Assembly: GCA_030529305.1 (NCBI GenBank)
Contig: JAUMXD010000004.1
Location: 1 to 34,847 of the forward strand
DNA length: 34,847 nucleotides
Direction: 5' to 3'
From: Allobrachymonas sp.
Lineage (GTDB): Bacteria; Pseudomonadota; Gammaproteobacteria; Burkholderiales; Burkholderiaceae
The position numbers were made by a program, and so were the translations under genes. Under the pieces are notes generated by a model, which had not been told where the DNA came from, ran no database searches, and saw nothing but the letters and a program-made list of their open reading frames with translations. Below, piece after piece: positions 9,277 through 15,956 of this stretch (its first letter is position 1; every line of letters starts with the position of its first letter).

Positions 9277-9512
9277 TGCGGGTCTGCTCACATAGGCATC
9301 GCAGCCTGAAAAAAAACGCTGGCAAGCTCGGCAGCCGCTCGTGCGCCTAACAAAGGTTGGCAAGCGCTCAGATGCGCCTGCTATAGCCCAAAAGCCTTTT
9401 ATGGCAGCTGCCCCCTACACTGCTCCATGAAGCAAAAACCATGCGCCAGGTGCGGTCGAACAGGCAGCTACAGTTCTTTACAATACGCGCCGAACCCAGT
9501 CAGGAGCACAGT

Positions 9513-10490
9513 GTGAGTAAACGGAATTTTCTGGACTTTGAACAACCCATTGCCGAGCTCGAAAACAAGATCGAAGAACTGCGCTACGTGCAAACCGAAT
9601 CGGCCGTGGACATTTCGGACGAAATCGAGCAACTGAGCAAGAAAAGCCTCCAGCTCACCAAAGACATTTACGGCACGCTCTCGCCCTGGCAAATCACCAA
9701 GATCGCCCGGCACCCCGATCGCCCCTACACGCTGGACTACATCGAAGAAATCTTCACCGACTTTGTGGAGCTGCACGGCGACCGCCACATGGCCGACGAC
9801 CTTTCCATCATCGGCGGCTTGGCCCGCTTCAACGGCAACCCCTGCATGGTGCTGGGCCATCAAAAAGGCCGCAGCACCAAAATGCGCGCGGCGCGCAACT
9901 TCGGCATGAGCAAGCCCGAGGGCTACCGCAAGGCCCTGCGCCTGATGAAAACAGCCGAAAAATTCAAACTGCCCGTCTTCACTTTCGTGGATACGCCAGG
10001 CGCCTTTCCCGGCATCGACGCCGAAGAACGCAACCAGAGCGAAGCCATTGGCCGCAACATCTTTGAAATGGCCCAGCTCGAAGTGCCCATCATCGCCACC
10101 ATCATCGGCGAAGGCGGCTCGGGCGGCGCCTTGGCCATCAGCGTGGCCGACCAGGTGCTGATGCTGCAATACGCGGTGTACTCAGTCATCTCGCCCGAAG
10201 GCTGCGCCTCCATCCTCTGGAAAACCGCCGAGCGCGCGCAAGACGCCGCTGAAGCCTTGGGCATCACCGCCCACCGCCTCAAGGCACTGGGCTTGGTGGA
10301 CAAAATCGTGAGCGAACCCGTGGGTGGCGCACACGCCAACCACAAGCAAATGGCCGCACAGCTCAAACGCGCACTGGGCGAAGCCCTGCGCCAGGTGAGC
10401 GACCTCAAACCCAAAGAGTTGCTGGACCGCCGCTACGAACGCCTGCAAAGCTACGGCCGCTTCAACGACACGCGCGCGACAGACGAGTAA
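9513..10490 (+). CDS. accA: Acetyl-CoA carboxylase carboxyltransferase subunit alpha
   Basis: The alpha subunit of the carboxyltransferase that moves CO2 from biotin to acetyl-CoA, the first committed step of fatty-acid synthesis. It is 325 residues, the usual size. Recognisable segments are [34 protein letters not shown], the oxyanion region [18 protein letters not shown], and [11 protein letters not shown]. The start is GTG at 9513 with AGGAG at 9502-9506. The open frame extends upstream, but the ribosome site and alignment favour this GTG. A TACAAT -10-like sequence sits at 9479-9484. tilS follows 151 bases downstream on the same strand, an arrangement common in Betaproteobacteria. Confidence 0.97.
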   Translation: MSKRNFLDFEQPIAELENKIEELRYVQTESAVDISDEIEQLSKKSLQLTKDIYGTLSPWQITKIARHPDRPYTLDYIEEIFTDFVELHGDRHMADDLSIIGGLARFNGNPCMVLGHQKGRSTKMRAARNFGMSKPEGYRKALRLMKTAEKFKLPVFTFVDTPGAFPGIDAEERNQSEAIGRNIFEMAQLEVPIIATIIGEGGSGGALAISVADQVLMLQYAVYSVISPEGCASILWKTAERAQDAAEALGITAHRLKALGLVDKIVSEPVGGAHANHKQMAAQLKRALGEALRQVSDLKPKELLDRRYERLQSYGRFNDTRATDE

Positions 10491-10641
10491 AGCTCAACCG
10501 CCACCCGAGTGGCGACCTTGGCTTACTCTTTTGCGTAGCACCGATTAATTGGCTTGTTGCGTTCGCTTTTTTCGTTAACTGATGGCGGCAGGCTCCTGTT
10601 GCTCTGCCGTAAAGCTCCAACGCACCGCCGCGGGTATTGCC

Positions 10642-11718
10642 ATGCTAAGCGCCCCCAACGCCCCCTTCGCTACGCTGCAAAACCTCCTCCACTGGCCCGC
10701 ATCCAAGCTGGATGCGGCCTTGCAGCGCTGGTGGCACAGCCTGCCGCAACCACGCCCCCAGCATCTCGCGGTAGCCTTCAGCGGCGGGGCTGACTCCACC
10801 GCCTTGTTGCTGGGCCTTTTGCGCTTGCACCACGCAAGCACTGCAACATCCACTTCTGCCGATCAAGCACTCTGCCGCATCACCGCCTTGCACGTGCATC
10901 ATGGCCTGCAAACCTGTGCGGATGACTTTGCCAAGCACTGCACCCAGTTTTGTGCAGCCTTGCAGCCCGTAGCGGCATCCGTCGGCTGCGCCCTGCACCA
11001 TCAAACCTTGCGCGTACACATCGCCTTGCAACCCGGCGATAGCCTGGAAGCCTGCGCCCGCGATGCGCGCTACCGTACGCTGGCACAAGCTGCTCAAACC
11101 GCTGGGTCCGAAATGGTGCTGCTTGGTCAACACGCCAACGACCAGGCGGAAAGCGTGCTGCTGGCCTTGAGCCGTGGCTCTGGCGTGGCCGGATTGGCTG
11201 GCATGCCTGCTGCATTCAGCCGCCACGGCATGCACTTTGCACGGCCTTTACTCGCCATCGAACAAAGCGCCATCAAACACTGGCTACAAACGCAGCGCGT
11301 GCCTTGGGTAGAAGACCCCAGCAATGCTGATCCACGCTTCACCCGCAATCGCCTGCGTCACACGGCATTACCCACGCTCGAAACGCACCTGCCCGGCTTT
11401 GGAAGCAGCCTGGCCCGCAGCGCCCGCCTCGCTGCCCAAGCCGATACCCTGCTGCAAGAACTGGCAGAAATTGATCTGCAACAAACCGGCAACCCACCGC
11501 GCATTGCCCAGCTGCAACAGCTTTCGCCACACCGGCAAGCCAACGCTCTGCGCCATTGGCTCAAGTCCGAGTACAACGTCATCGGCAGCGAAAGCCAAAT
11601 GCTGGCCCTGCTTCAAGTCATCGCCGCTTGCCAAACACGCGGGCACCACATCCGCATCAAAGTCGGCCCCGGCTACGTCGTGCGCAGCGGCCCCTCCCTG
11701 CAATGGCAGCCCCAGTAA
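10642..11718 (+). CDS. tilS: tRNA(Ile)-lysidine synthase
   Basis: It converts the wobble C of the tRNA-Ile CAU anticodon to lysidine, so the tRNA reads AUA rather than AUG. The PP-loop ATP site is SGGADSTALLLG. Other family segments are HVHHGLQ, GQHANDQAESVLLALSRGSG and WVEDPSNADPRFTRNRLR. The C-terminal part, with SGPSLQWQPQ, corresponds to the TilS C-terminal domain but is short. The start at 10642 (MLSAPNAP) is tentative. The frame opens further upstream at 10582, and neither start has a strong ribosome site. About 358 residues from the chosen start. A tRNA-Ser gene follows 82 bases after the stop. Confidence 0.93.
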   Translation: MLSAPNAPFATLQNLLHWPASKLDAALQRWWHSLPQPRPQHLAVAFSGGADSTALLLGLLRLHHASTATSTSADQALCRITALHVHHGLQTCADDFAKHCTQFCAALQPVAASVGCALHHQTLRVHIALQPGDSLEACARDARYRTLAQAAQTAGSEMVLLGQHANDQAESVLLALSRGSGVAGLAGMPAAFSRHGMHFARPLLAIEQSAIKHWLQTQRVPWVEDPSNADPRFTRNRLRHTALPTLETHLPGFGSSLARSARLAAQADTLLQELAEIDLQQTGNPPRIAQLQQLSPHRQANALRHWLKSEYNVIGSESQMLALLQVIAACQTRGHHIRIKVGPGYVVRSGPSLQWQPQ

Positions 11719-11782
11719 ACAGGTGCCCACACACTTTTTTCATCTTCTTCTTGCCAAGCGCCATACAGGCACCGCTTGTGGC

Positions 11783-11788
11783 TATAAT
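11783..11788 (+). promoter_or_regulatory. -10 box of the tRNA-Ser promoter
   Basis: A perfect TATAAT lies 12 bases before the mature tRNA start. No good -35 is seen at 17 bases; TTGCCA occurs only at a longer spacing (11751-11756). Confidence 0.65.
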
Positions 11789-11800
11789 CATGCCCTTGTT

Positions 11801-11893
11801 GGAGACGTGACCGAGAGGCCGAAGGTGCTCCCCTGCTAAGGGAGTATGCGGTGATGAGCTGCATCAAGGGTTCGAATCCCTTCGTCTCCGCCA
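11801..11893 (+). tRNA. tRNA-Ser (anticodon GCT)
   Basis: The acceptor stem GGAGACG / CGTCTCC closes a class II tRNA with a long variable arm. The anticodon stem CTCCC / GGGAG holds the loop CTGCTAA with GCT at 11835-11837. The T arm carries GGTTCGAATCC. G is the discriminator base and CCA is encoded at 11891-11893. It decodes AGC/AGU. Its terminator directly downstream is the integration site of the filamentous prophage. The prophage repressor reading frame overlaps the 3' half of the gene on the opposite strand. Confidence 0.98.
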
Positions 11894-12144
11894 ATTTTGA
11901 CGCCAATGGCAGCCCATAAGCTCACGCTTGTGGGCTTTTTTTCTGCCTCGATTTCCGCAATGGCCACAAGCGGATCGACACCTGCCAACTTCGCCAGAAA
12001 TGCAGTCTGGACGGGGCTTGGCAGGATTCTCCCTTTCTTCCAGTCACTAATGACAGAGTCGCAAGTTTGCAGCTCAATAGCCATTTGCTTTTGAGAAAGC
12101 TTGCTCATTTCTTTCGCTTTGTCAATTAGGGTTTTCACCAGCAT
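11836..12144 (-). CDS. Phage repressor-like HTH protein (DUF3693-like), C terminus altered by integration
   Basis: 102 residues as it stands. The first 60 or so form a lambda-Cro/XRE-type helix-turn-helix: SQKQMAIELQTCDSVISDWKKGR, followed by a short helix LAKLAGVDPLVAIAEIEAE. This matches DUF3693-type small regulators found in filamentous phages. It begins with ATG at 12144 with AGAGG upstream, and it faces away from the replication genes across a palindromic operator. That position is expected for a lysogeny repressor. The C-terminal 27 residues, from LWAAIG onward, are encoded by the tRNA terminator and the antisense strand of tRNA-Ser, which is host DNA. In a reconstructed circular phage the frame would meet TGA after PTSVS, giving about 75 residues. 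The extra tail is therefore a by-product of integration. Confidence 0.8.
   Translation of the reverse strand: MLVKTLIDKAKEMSKLSQKQMAIELQTCDSVISDWKKGRILPSPVQTAFLAKLAGVDPLVAIAEIEAEKKPTSVSLWAAIGVKIGGDEGIRTLDAAHHRILP
11911..11942 (+). terminator. Terminator of tRNA-Ser, overlapping attL
   Basis: AGCCCATAAGC (11911-11921), loop TCAC, GCTTGTGGGCT (11926-11936), then a T-run to 11942. This is an 11-bp stem with one G-T pair. It lies 18 bases after the tRNA CCA. Confidence 0.85.
11913..11958. repeat. attL: left direct repeat of the filamentous prophage
   Basis: A 46-bp sequence repeated at 18562-18606 with few differences. The two copies share an identical core AGCTCACGCTTGTGGGC followed by at least six Ts, then CTGCCTCG and a weaker match beyond. 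The two differ by one T in the run and three or four substitutions outside the core. Confidence 0.85.
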
Positions 12145-12163
12145 TTGCAGACCTCTGTGTTTT

Positions 12164-12211
12164 AAGTAGATTTCGCAAATTACGAATTTTCGTGATTTGT
12201 GAAATCTACTT
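12164..12211. promoter_or_regulatory. 48-bp palindromic operator between repressor and replication genes
   Basis: The outer arms AAGTAGATTTC and GAAATCTACTT are perfect; with inner GCAAAT / ATTTGT they form 17-bp arms with one mismatch. The centre ACGAATTTTCGT is itself a palindrome. It is the likely binding site of the divergent HTH repressor and should contain both divergent promoters. Confidence 0.75.
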
Positions 12212-12229
12212 TAGCACACGAGTCTGAAC

Positions 12230-12397
12230 ATGCAAGCCCAATCCCGTAACCACCTGCTACGTCGCGAATTCTGGTTGCAGCTCTCGCTACCCCTTGGCGT
12301 CCGGATCGCGCCTGCGATCGGCAGTTTGCGCGGCAGCGCCAGCGGCGCGCCAGCGCGGAGTGCCGAGCGTCAGGCGCAGGAGGTGCGCCATGGGTAA
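12230..12397 (+). CDS. Small leader ORF upstream of rep (55 residues)
   Basis: ATG at 12230 opens a 55-codon frame beginning MQAQSRNHLLRREFWLQL and ending HG with TAA at 12395-12397. Its last codons overlap the rep start (ATGGGTAA), which would allow translational coupling. The composition is Ala/Arg/Ser-rich and the ribosome site is weak. Small ORFs in this position occur in other inoviruses, but I recognise no family. It could be a leader peptide, or not translated at all. Confidence 0.4.
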   Translation: MQAQSRNHLLRREFWLQLSLPLGVRIAPAIGSLRGSASGAPARSAERQAQEVRHG

Positions 12398-13388
12398 GCG
12401 AAGCGCTCCCCCTACTCTAATAGGGGGGAAAAGTTTTACTAACGTTGACTGGCTGACGTTTACCTTCTTGCCTGATCGGGAGAAAGATATCGCAGCGGAA
12501 ATGCTCGCATTTCTGCGCAGATATCTGGCTCCCGAAGTTCAGGCAATCACTTGTCCTGGCTTGCTTGGCTATGAAAACGGTGTGCGCTTCTTCTTGGACA
12601 TTGATGGCCAGGCTTGCCACGTAGCCCGAATGGACTGGGGTGGGAACCATTACATGGGTCGCGCCCGCATGGACATCTCGGGTACGGGCTGTTCACGTAT
12701 CACACGCTGGGCCGATGTGCGCCAGCACATCGCCACCCAATGCTTTGACTTGAACCTCACCCGCGTAGACCTGGCCGTGGACTTTCTCAACGGTGAATAC
12801 ACCGTTGAGCAAGCCAAGGACTGGTACGAAGCGGGTGAGTTCAACGCCGGCGGGCGAATGCCAAAGCACAGCGTCATGGGCGCGTGGTTTGGTAATGAGC
12901 TGGAGCCCGGCGAAGGGCGCACCCTGAACATAGGCAAGCGTGGCAACGGCAAGATGCTGCGCGTCTATGAGAAGGGTCGCCAGTTGGGAGATCCAGAGAG
13001 CAAATGGACGCGCTTTGAGGTGGAGTTCCGGAACATCAAACGCGATTTGCCGCTGGATCTCCTGACCGAATGTGATGCGTATTTCGCCGGTGCCTACAAG
13101 GCGTTGGCCAACATGCTTGACACCGGCGTGGCTGCCGAAAAGGTCGCCACCCACCAAAAAGAAGGCGAAATCAGCCTGTCCCACCTGGTCGACTACGCAC
13201 GCACCAGCTACGGCAAAACCATCCACGTCATGCGCTTGACCATGACGGACACAGAAATCATCGAATCCCTTGCCATCAACGGTGTTCCCGCGCGTCTGGA
13301 AAAGGCTGCCGTTGCTGGTGTTTTGTCCGTAAGCCCTTTACCAGACCAACGGAGAACCCATCATGAAACTGACCGTCCAAGGTTTTGA
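12390..13388 (+). CDS. Inovirus replication initiation protein (Rep_trans/RstA-like)
   Basis: A 332-residue rolling-circle replication initiator that nicks the double-stranded origin. The family-typical segments are NVDWLTFTFLP near the N terminus, NLTRVDLAVDFLNGEYTV in the middle, LNIGKRGNGKMLRVYEKG, and KWTRFEVEFRNIKRDLPLDLL. These match the phage replication initiation factor family (PF02486) used by CTX-, Pf- and RSM-type phages. The ATG at 12390 is chosen for the strong AGGAGG at 12378-12383; the frame is open upstream but is then compositionally odd. The 3' end overlaps the next gene by 26 bases in another frame. The origin it acts on is probably in the structured region 17044-17442. 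Confidence 0.9.
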   Translation: MGKRSAPPTLIGGKSFTNVDWLTFTFLPDREKDIAAEMLAFLRRYLAPEVQAITCPGLLGYENGVRFFLDIDGQACHVARMDWGGNHYMGRARMDISGTGCSRITRWADVRQHIATQCFDLNLTRVDLAVDFLNGEYTVEQAKDWYEAGEFNAGGRMPKHSVMGAWFGNELEPGEGRTLNIGKRGNGKMLRVYEKGRQLGDPESKWTRFEVEFRNIKRDLPLDLLTECDAYFAGAYKALANMLDTGVAAEKVATHQKEGEISLSHLVDYARTSYGKTIHVMRLTMTDTEIIESLAINGVPARLEKAAVAGVLSVSPLPDQRRTHHETDRPRF

Positions 13389-13647
13389 AATCCTCGCTGG
13401 CAAGTCCGCCAAAACCGGTAAGGACTATGACATGTCCCGAATCCACTGCGTGATCCCTTTGCAGGAGTCTGCGACTGCAAAGGGATACGCAGGCACCGCC
13501 TATCAAGTACCTGCCCACTTGATCGAAAAGATCAAGCACCTGCCCATGCCGCTGCAATGCGAAGTTGAAATGCAAGACATCATGCGTTTCGGCAAGCGTG
13601 AACAGCAGGTTTCGAGTATTCAGCCTCTTTCCGTTTCGAAGGGGTGA
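13363..13647 (+). CDS. Phage single-stranded DNA-binding protein
   Basis: 94 residues starting MKLTVQGFEILAGKSAKTGKDYD, with a Shine-Dalgarno GGAGA nearby. The small size, beta-rich pattern and location directly after rep and before the major coat gene fit the gV/RstB-type ssDNA-binding proteins. In filamentous phages these coat new single strands and switch replication toward packaging. The identification rests on position and general resemblance more than on a diagnostic motif. The start overlaps the rep 3' end, so the two are likely translated from one transcript. Confidence 0.75.
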   Translation: MKLTVQGFEILAGKSAKTGKDYDMSRIHCVIPLQESATAKGYAGTAYQVPAHLIEKIKHLPMPLQCEVEMQDIMRFGKREQQVSSIQPLSVSKG

Positions 13648-13658
13648 AATCGTAGCCG

Positions 13659-13679
13659 GAAGCCCGTAATGCGGGCTTC
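13659..13679 (+). other. Hairpin upstream of the major coat gene
   Basis: GAAGCCCG, a 5-base loop and CGGGCTTC, followed by a second small stem GGTGC/GCACC. There is no T-run. It may be an mRNA processing or stability element between the ssDNA-binding gene and the coat gene. Confidence 0.45.
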
Positions 13680-13719
13680 AGGGTGCGATTTTGCACCTAA
13701 CAACAGAAAGGAACGAGAG

Positions 13720-13950
13720 ATGAAACTCGAAACACTGAAAGAAAAAGCCCGTTATCTGGCTCTGGCTCCTGTGGCCGCTTTGTCTGTGCCTACTGCATTT
13801 GCTGGCCCTCTGGAAGCCGCAGCCAATGCAGCCAAACAGTCCGTAAGCGACTCTCAAGGCGACTTGGTAACCATTCTGGGTTCCATGCTGGGCTTGGCCG
13901 TTGTGATCTTCGTGGGCATGAAGATCGTTGGCATTTTCCGCCGCGGCTAA
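13720..13950 (+). CDS. Major coat protein precursor (gpVIII-like)
   Basis: 76 residues. The signal peptide MKLETLKEKARYLALAPVAA continues to VPTAFA, with cleavage expected after AFA. The mature part is about 48 residues: an amphipathic acidic N-terminal helix (GPLEAAANAAKQSVSDSQGD), a hydrophobic segment TILGSMLGLAVVIFVGMKIVG, and a basic tail FRRG that contacts DNA in the virion. This is the classic pVIII architecture of about 50 residues. The ATG at 13720, with AAAGGAA upstream, is preferred over an in-frame start at 13669, which would disrupt the signal peptide. The next gene begins 2 bases after the stop. Confidence 0.9.
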   Translation: MKLETLKEKARYLALAPVAALSVPTAFAGPLEAAANAAKQSVSDSQGDLVTILGSMLGLAVVIFVGMKIVGIFRRG

Positions 13951-13952
13951 TC

Positions 13953-14288
13953 ATGGCAACCGGATACCAATTAGGAGGCATCTGCTACCAAGACCTGCAC
14001 CAGCTGGGTGCCAGGGCTTGTGCGGATGCCACCGGCTTGGTATCCGGTGGTCACCAATCCTGCACCGGCTTTACGCCACAAACCAACACGGTGATTTTGA
14101 ATATGGCTGTTTCAGGAAACGGCCATATTCAAAATTATCAATCCACTGTATTTGCCCAGCCTTGCGAATACCCAACGTTTAACGATACATACGCCCCATT
14201 ATTGGCCGCAGCCTTGCCCGTTTTTGCACTGATTTTTGTTGGCCGCCGTTTCTTCGAAATATTTAGAACAGAAAACAACAATGTATGA
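13953..14288 (+). CDS. Small membrane protein of the virion (minor coat candidate)
   Basis: 111 residues without a signal peptide. The N-terminal two-thirds are polar with five cysteines (GGICYQDLHQLGARACAD, SCTGF, QPCEYP). The C terminus is one membrane span, APLLAAALPVFALIFVG, ending in the basic RRFFEIFR. It lies between the coat and pIII genes, where many inoviruses place a minor virion protein of pVII/pIX type. I recognise no named family. The start follows the coat stop by 2 bases and the stop overlaps the pIII start (ATGTATGA). A 42-nt near-perfect palindrome lies within the coding region at 14094-14135. Confidence 0.7.
   Translation: MATGYQLGGICYQDLHQLGARACADATGLVSGGHQSCTGFTPQTNTVILNMAVSGNGHIQNYQSTVFAQPCEYPTFNDTYAPLLAAALPVFALIFVGRRFFEIFRTENNNV
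14094..14135. repeat. 42-nt near-perfect palindrome inside a coat gene
   Basis: ATTTTGAATATGGC (14094-14107) is the exact reverse complement of 14122-14135. The 14 bases between continue as GTTTC/GAAAC around AG, with one mismatched or wobble pair. It starts 144 bases after the coat stop, where filamentous phages often reduce downstream expression. Confidence 0.85.
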
Positions 14289-15660
14289 CACCGCAAAGCT
14301 ATTTAGACCTGTACTTATTTCTCTTTTTCTTGGCTTGCTTCTGGCTGATGTTTCGTTAGCTCAAACTCAAGAGTGTAAAGAGTACAGAGTTATTAATTCA
14401 AATCGAGATTGGTTTCCAACAAGAGAAGCTGCTTGCATAGATTGGGCTAAGCAGCTTGTTAAAGCGTATCCTAATAGTAATTATCGATTCAGAAATGTTG
14501 ATTCGATGTGCAACCTTCTTTCCTTTACTAGTTCTATCTCTTGGTATTCCATTTCTTCTAGAAAATGTGAAGACCCTAATCAATGCAAGTTTAAAAAAGG
14601 TCAAAAATTTAGAGACGGTACATTTACTTATGAATTAACAGGAAAAGGCAAAGGCTTGCAAGTGGCTATGGCCGCTGCTTTTGATGGCAAGCCAGTGGGT
14701 ACCTGCGATGATGGCTGTGCAGTATCTGGTTCCTACAGTGATTTGAAACAAATCAACCCAGGTCAAGAAAACGAAAAATCATGGATATCTGCCACCAATG
14801 CCACGTACACGGGTACTTCTTGCAGTGTGACGGGCGATGCCTTGGGCTTGCCCGATACACCATCAGAAACCCCGCCCGATCAACCGCAGCCTGACCCGAA
14901 AGACGGCATTGTGCCTGGCTGGTCCAGCTTGCCCAAGCCAAATGAAGACGGCGCACCTGTCTGCCCAAAAGGCAGATGCCCGGCTCAAGTCAATGGCATG
15001 GATATTTGCGTTGATTGCGACGCAACCATGTCATCTTCCAGCACTTCCAAGAAAACGGAAAGCACCACGACGCCTTCCAAGCCCGGAGACAGTGGCTCCG
15101 GGAATGGAAGCGGCAGGGGTGATGGCAATGGCTCTGGTTCGGGTTCTGGTGATGGCAAAAGCACGTCGAGCGAAGAAAGCCAGAGCGTGACCAAGTGCCA
15201 AGGCGGTGTTTGTGAAACCACCACGAAAACCAAAAGCAAGGACGGCAAAGGCACGAAAGAAACCACCACAACCACCAAACAAAGCCAATCTGACTATTGC
15301 CAGAAGAACCCACAAGACGAGGCCAATTGCGCATTGAAGTTTGGTGAGAAAAAGAAAGGCGATGGTGAAGGCGATGACGCCTGCAAAAAGGACCCGAAGC
15401 GTATTGGCTGTCTTTCTCTGGGCGAACCAACCAAGGGCGAAAACACCACCAAAAACAGCCAGGAAGTGAGATACCAAGAAGGTAATTTTACAACCGGCCC
15501 TGCTAGCTGCCCGGCGCCCAAAACCTTTCAGGTGTTTGGCCAGACCTACAAGCTGGAGTTCACCAAGTTCTGTGAAATGTCCAAGTATTTGAAACCGCTG
15601 GTTTTGCTGGTGGCATCCGTCATCACGATGTTCATTGTCATTAACGGGCTGAAGAAATGA
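14281..15660 (+). CDS. pIII-like adsorption protein (TspB-like minor coat protein)
   Basis: 459 residues. The signal peptide has hydrophobic VLISLFLGLLLADVSLA. Two cysteine-containing N-terminal regions follow. Residues about 205-225 are Pro/Asp-rich, and residues about 268-296 form a Gly/Ser/Asp linker like those that join pIII domains. The C-terminal region has FQVFGQTYKLEFTKFCEMSKYL and a final span PLVLLVASVITMFIVINGLKK, the anchor expected of pIII and also seen in Neisseria TspB-type phage proteins. The protein should bind the host pilus/Tol receptor and close the virion. The first 120 codons or so (14281-14640) are visibly more AT-rich than the rest, suggesting a swapped receptor-binding head. 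It overlaps the previous gene by 8 bases and the next by 4. Confidence 0.82.
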   Translation: MYDTAKLFRPVLISLFLGLLLADVSLAQTQECKEYRVINSNRDWFPTREAACIDWAKQLVKAYPNSNYRFRNVDSMCNLLSFTSSISWYSISSRKCEDPNQCKFKKGQKFRDGTFTYELTGKGKGLQVAMAAAFDGKPVGTCDDGCAVSGSYSDLKQINPGQENEKSWISATNATYTGTSCSVTGDALGLPDTPSETPPDQPQPDPKDGIVPGWSSLPKPNEDGAPVCPKGRCPAQVNGMDICVDCDATMSSSSTSKKTESTTTPSKPGDSGSGNGSGRGDGNGSGSGSGDGKSTSSEESQSVTKCQGGVCETTTKTKSKDGKGTKETTTTTKQSQSDYCQKNPQDEANCALKFGEKKKGDGEGDDACKKDPKRIGCLSLGEPTKGENTTKNSQEVRYQEGNFTTGPASCPAPKTFQVFGQTYKLEFTKFCEMSKYLKPLVLLVASVITMFIVINGLKK

Positions 15661-15956
15661 AAGATTTAACCAACTGGCTGTTCTCAATGATTTCCCCGCT
15701 GGTCATCAAGGTGCTGGCGGCTTTAGGGGTGAGCATCTTCACGGTGACTGGTATCGACTTCAGTTATCAACACGTGATGAACCTGGTCAACCAATCCAAA
15801 AGCGAATTGATGCCCGAAGTATTGCAATTGATGGGCCTATTTGGCGTGGACAAAGCCATGTCTTGGATCTTGGGCGGCATCAGCTTTGTGTTCACGTATT
15901 GGACGGGCTCCAAGGCATTCAGCTTCTTTGCCATTGACGGGAGCAAAGGCGGATGA
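15657..15956 (+). CDS. DUF2523-like minor coat protein (pVI-like)
   Basis: 99 residues with two or three hydrophobic segments: WLFSMISPLVIKVLAALGVSIF at 7-28, and SWILGGISFVFTYWTG near the C terminus. DUF2523 proteins occupy the slot between pIII and Zot in inoviruses and are taken to be the pVI equivalent, capping the virion together with pIII. The start overlaps the pIII stop (ATGA) and the stop overlaps the Zot start (ATGA). This indicates a translationally coupled pIII-pVI-Zot unit. Confidence 0.82.
   Translation: MKDLTNWLFSMISPLVIKVLAALGVSIFTVTGIDFSYQHVMNLVNQSKSELMPEVLQLMGLFGVDKAMSWILGGISFVFTYWTGSKAFSFFAIDGSKGG

Noticed and set aside
7948..9363. Long minus-strand open frame opposite cysS and the glycosylase gene
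   Set aside because: Shadow of two recognisable plus-strand genes; no ribosome site or motif.
10499..10514. Small hairpin between accA and tilS as a terminator
   Set aside because: Only a 6-bp stem without an adjacent T-run; too weak to call.
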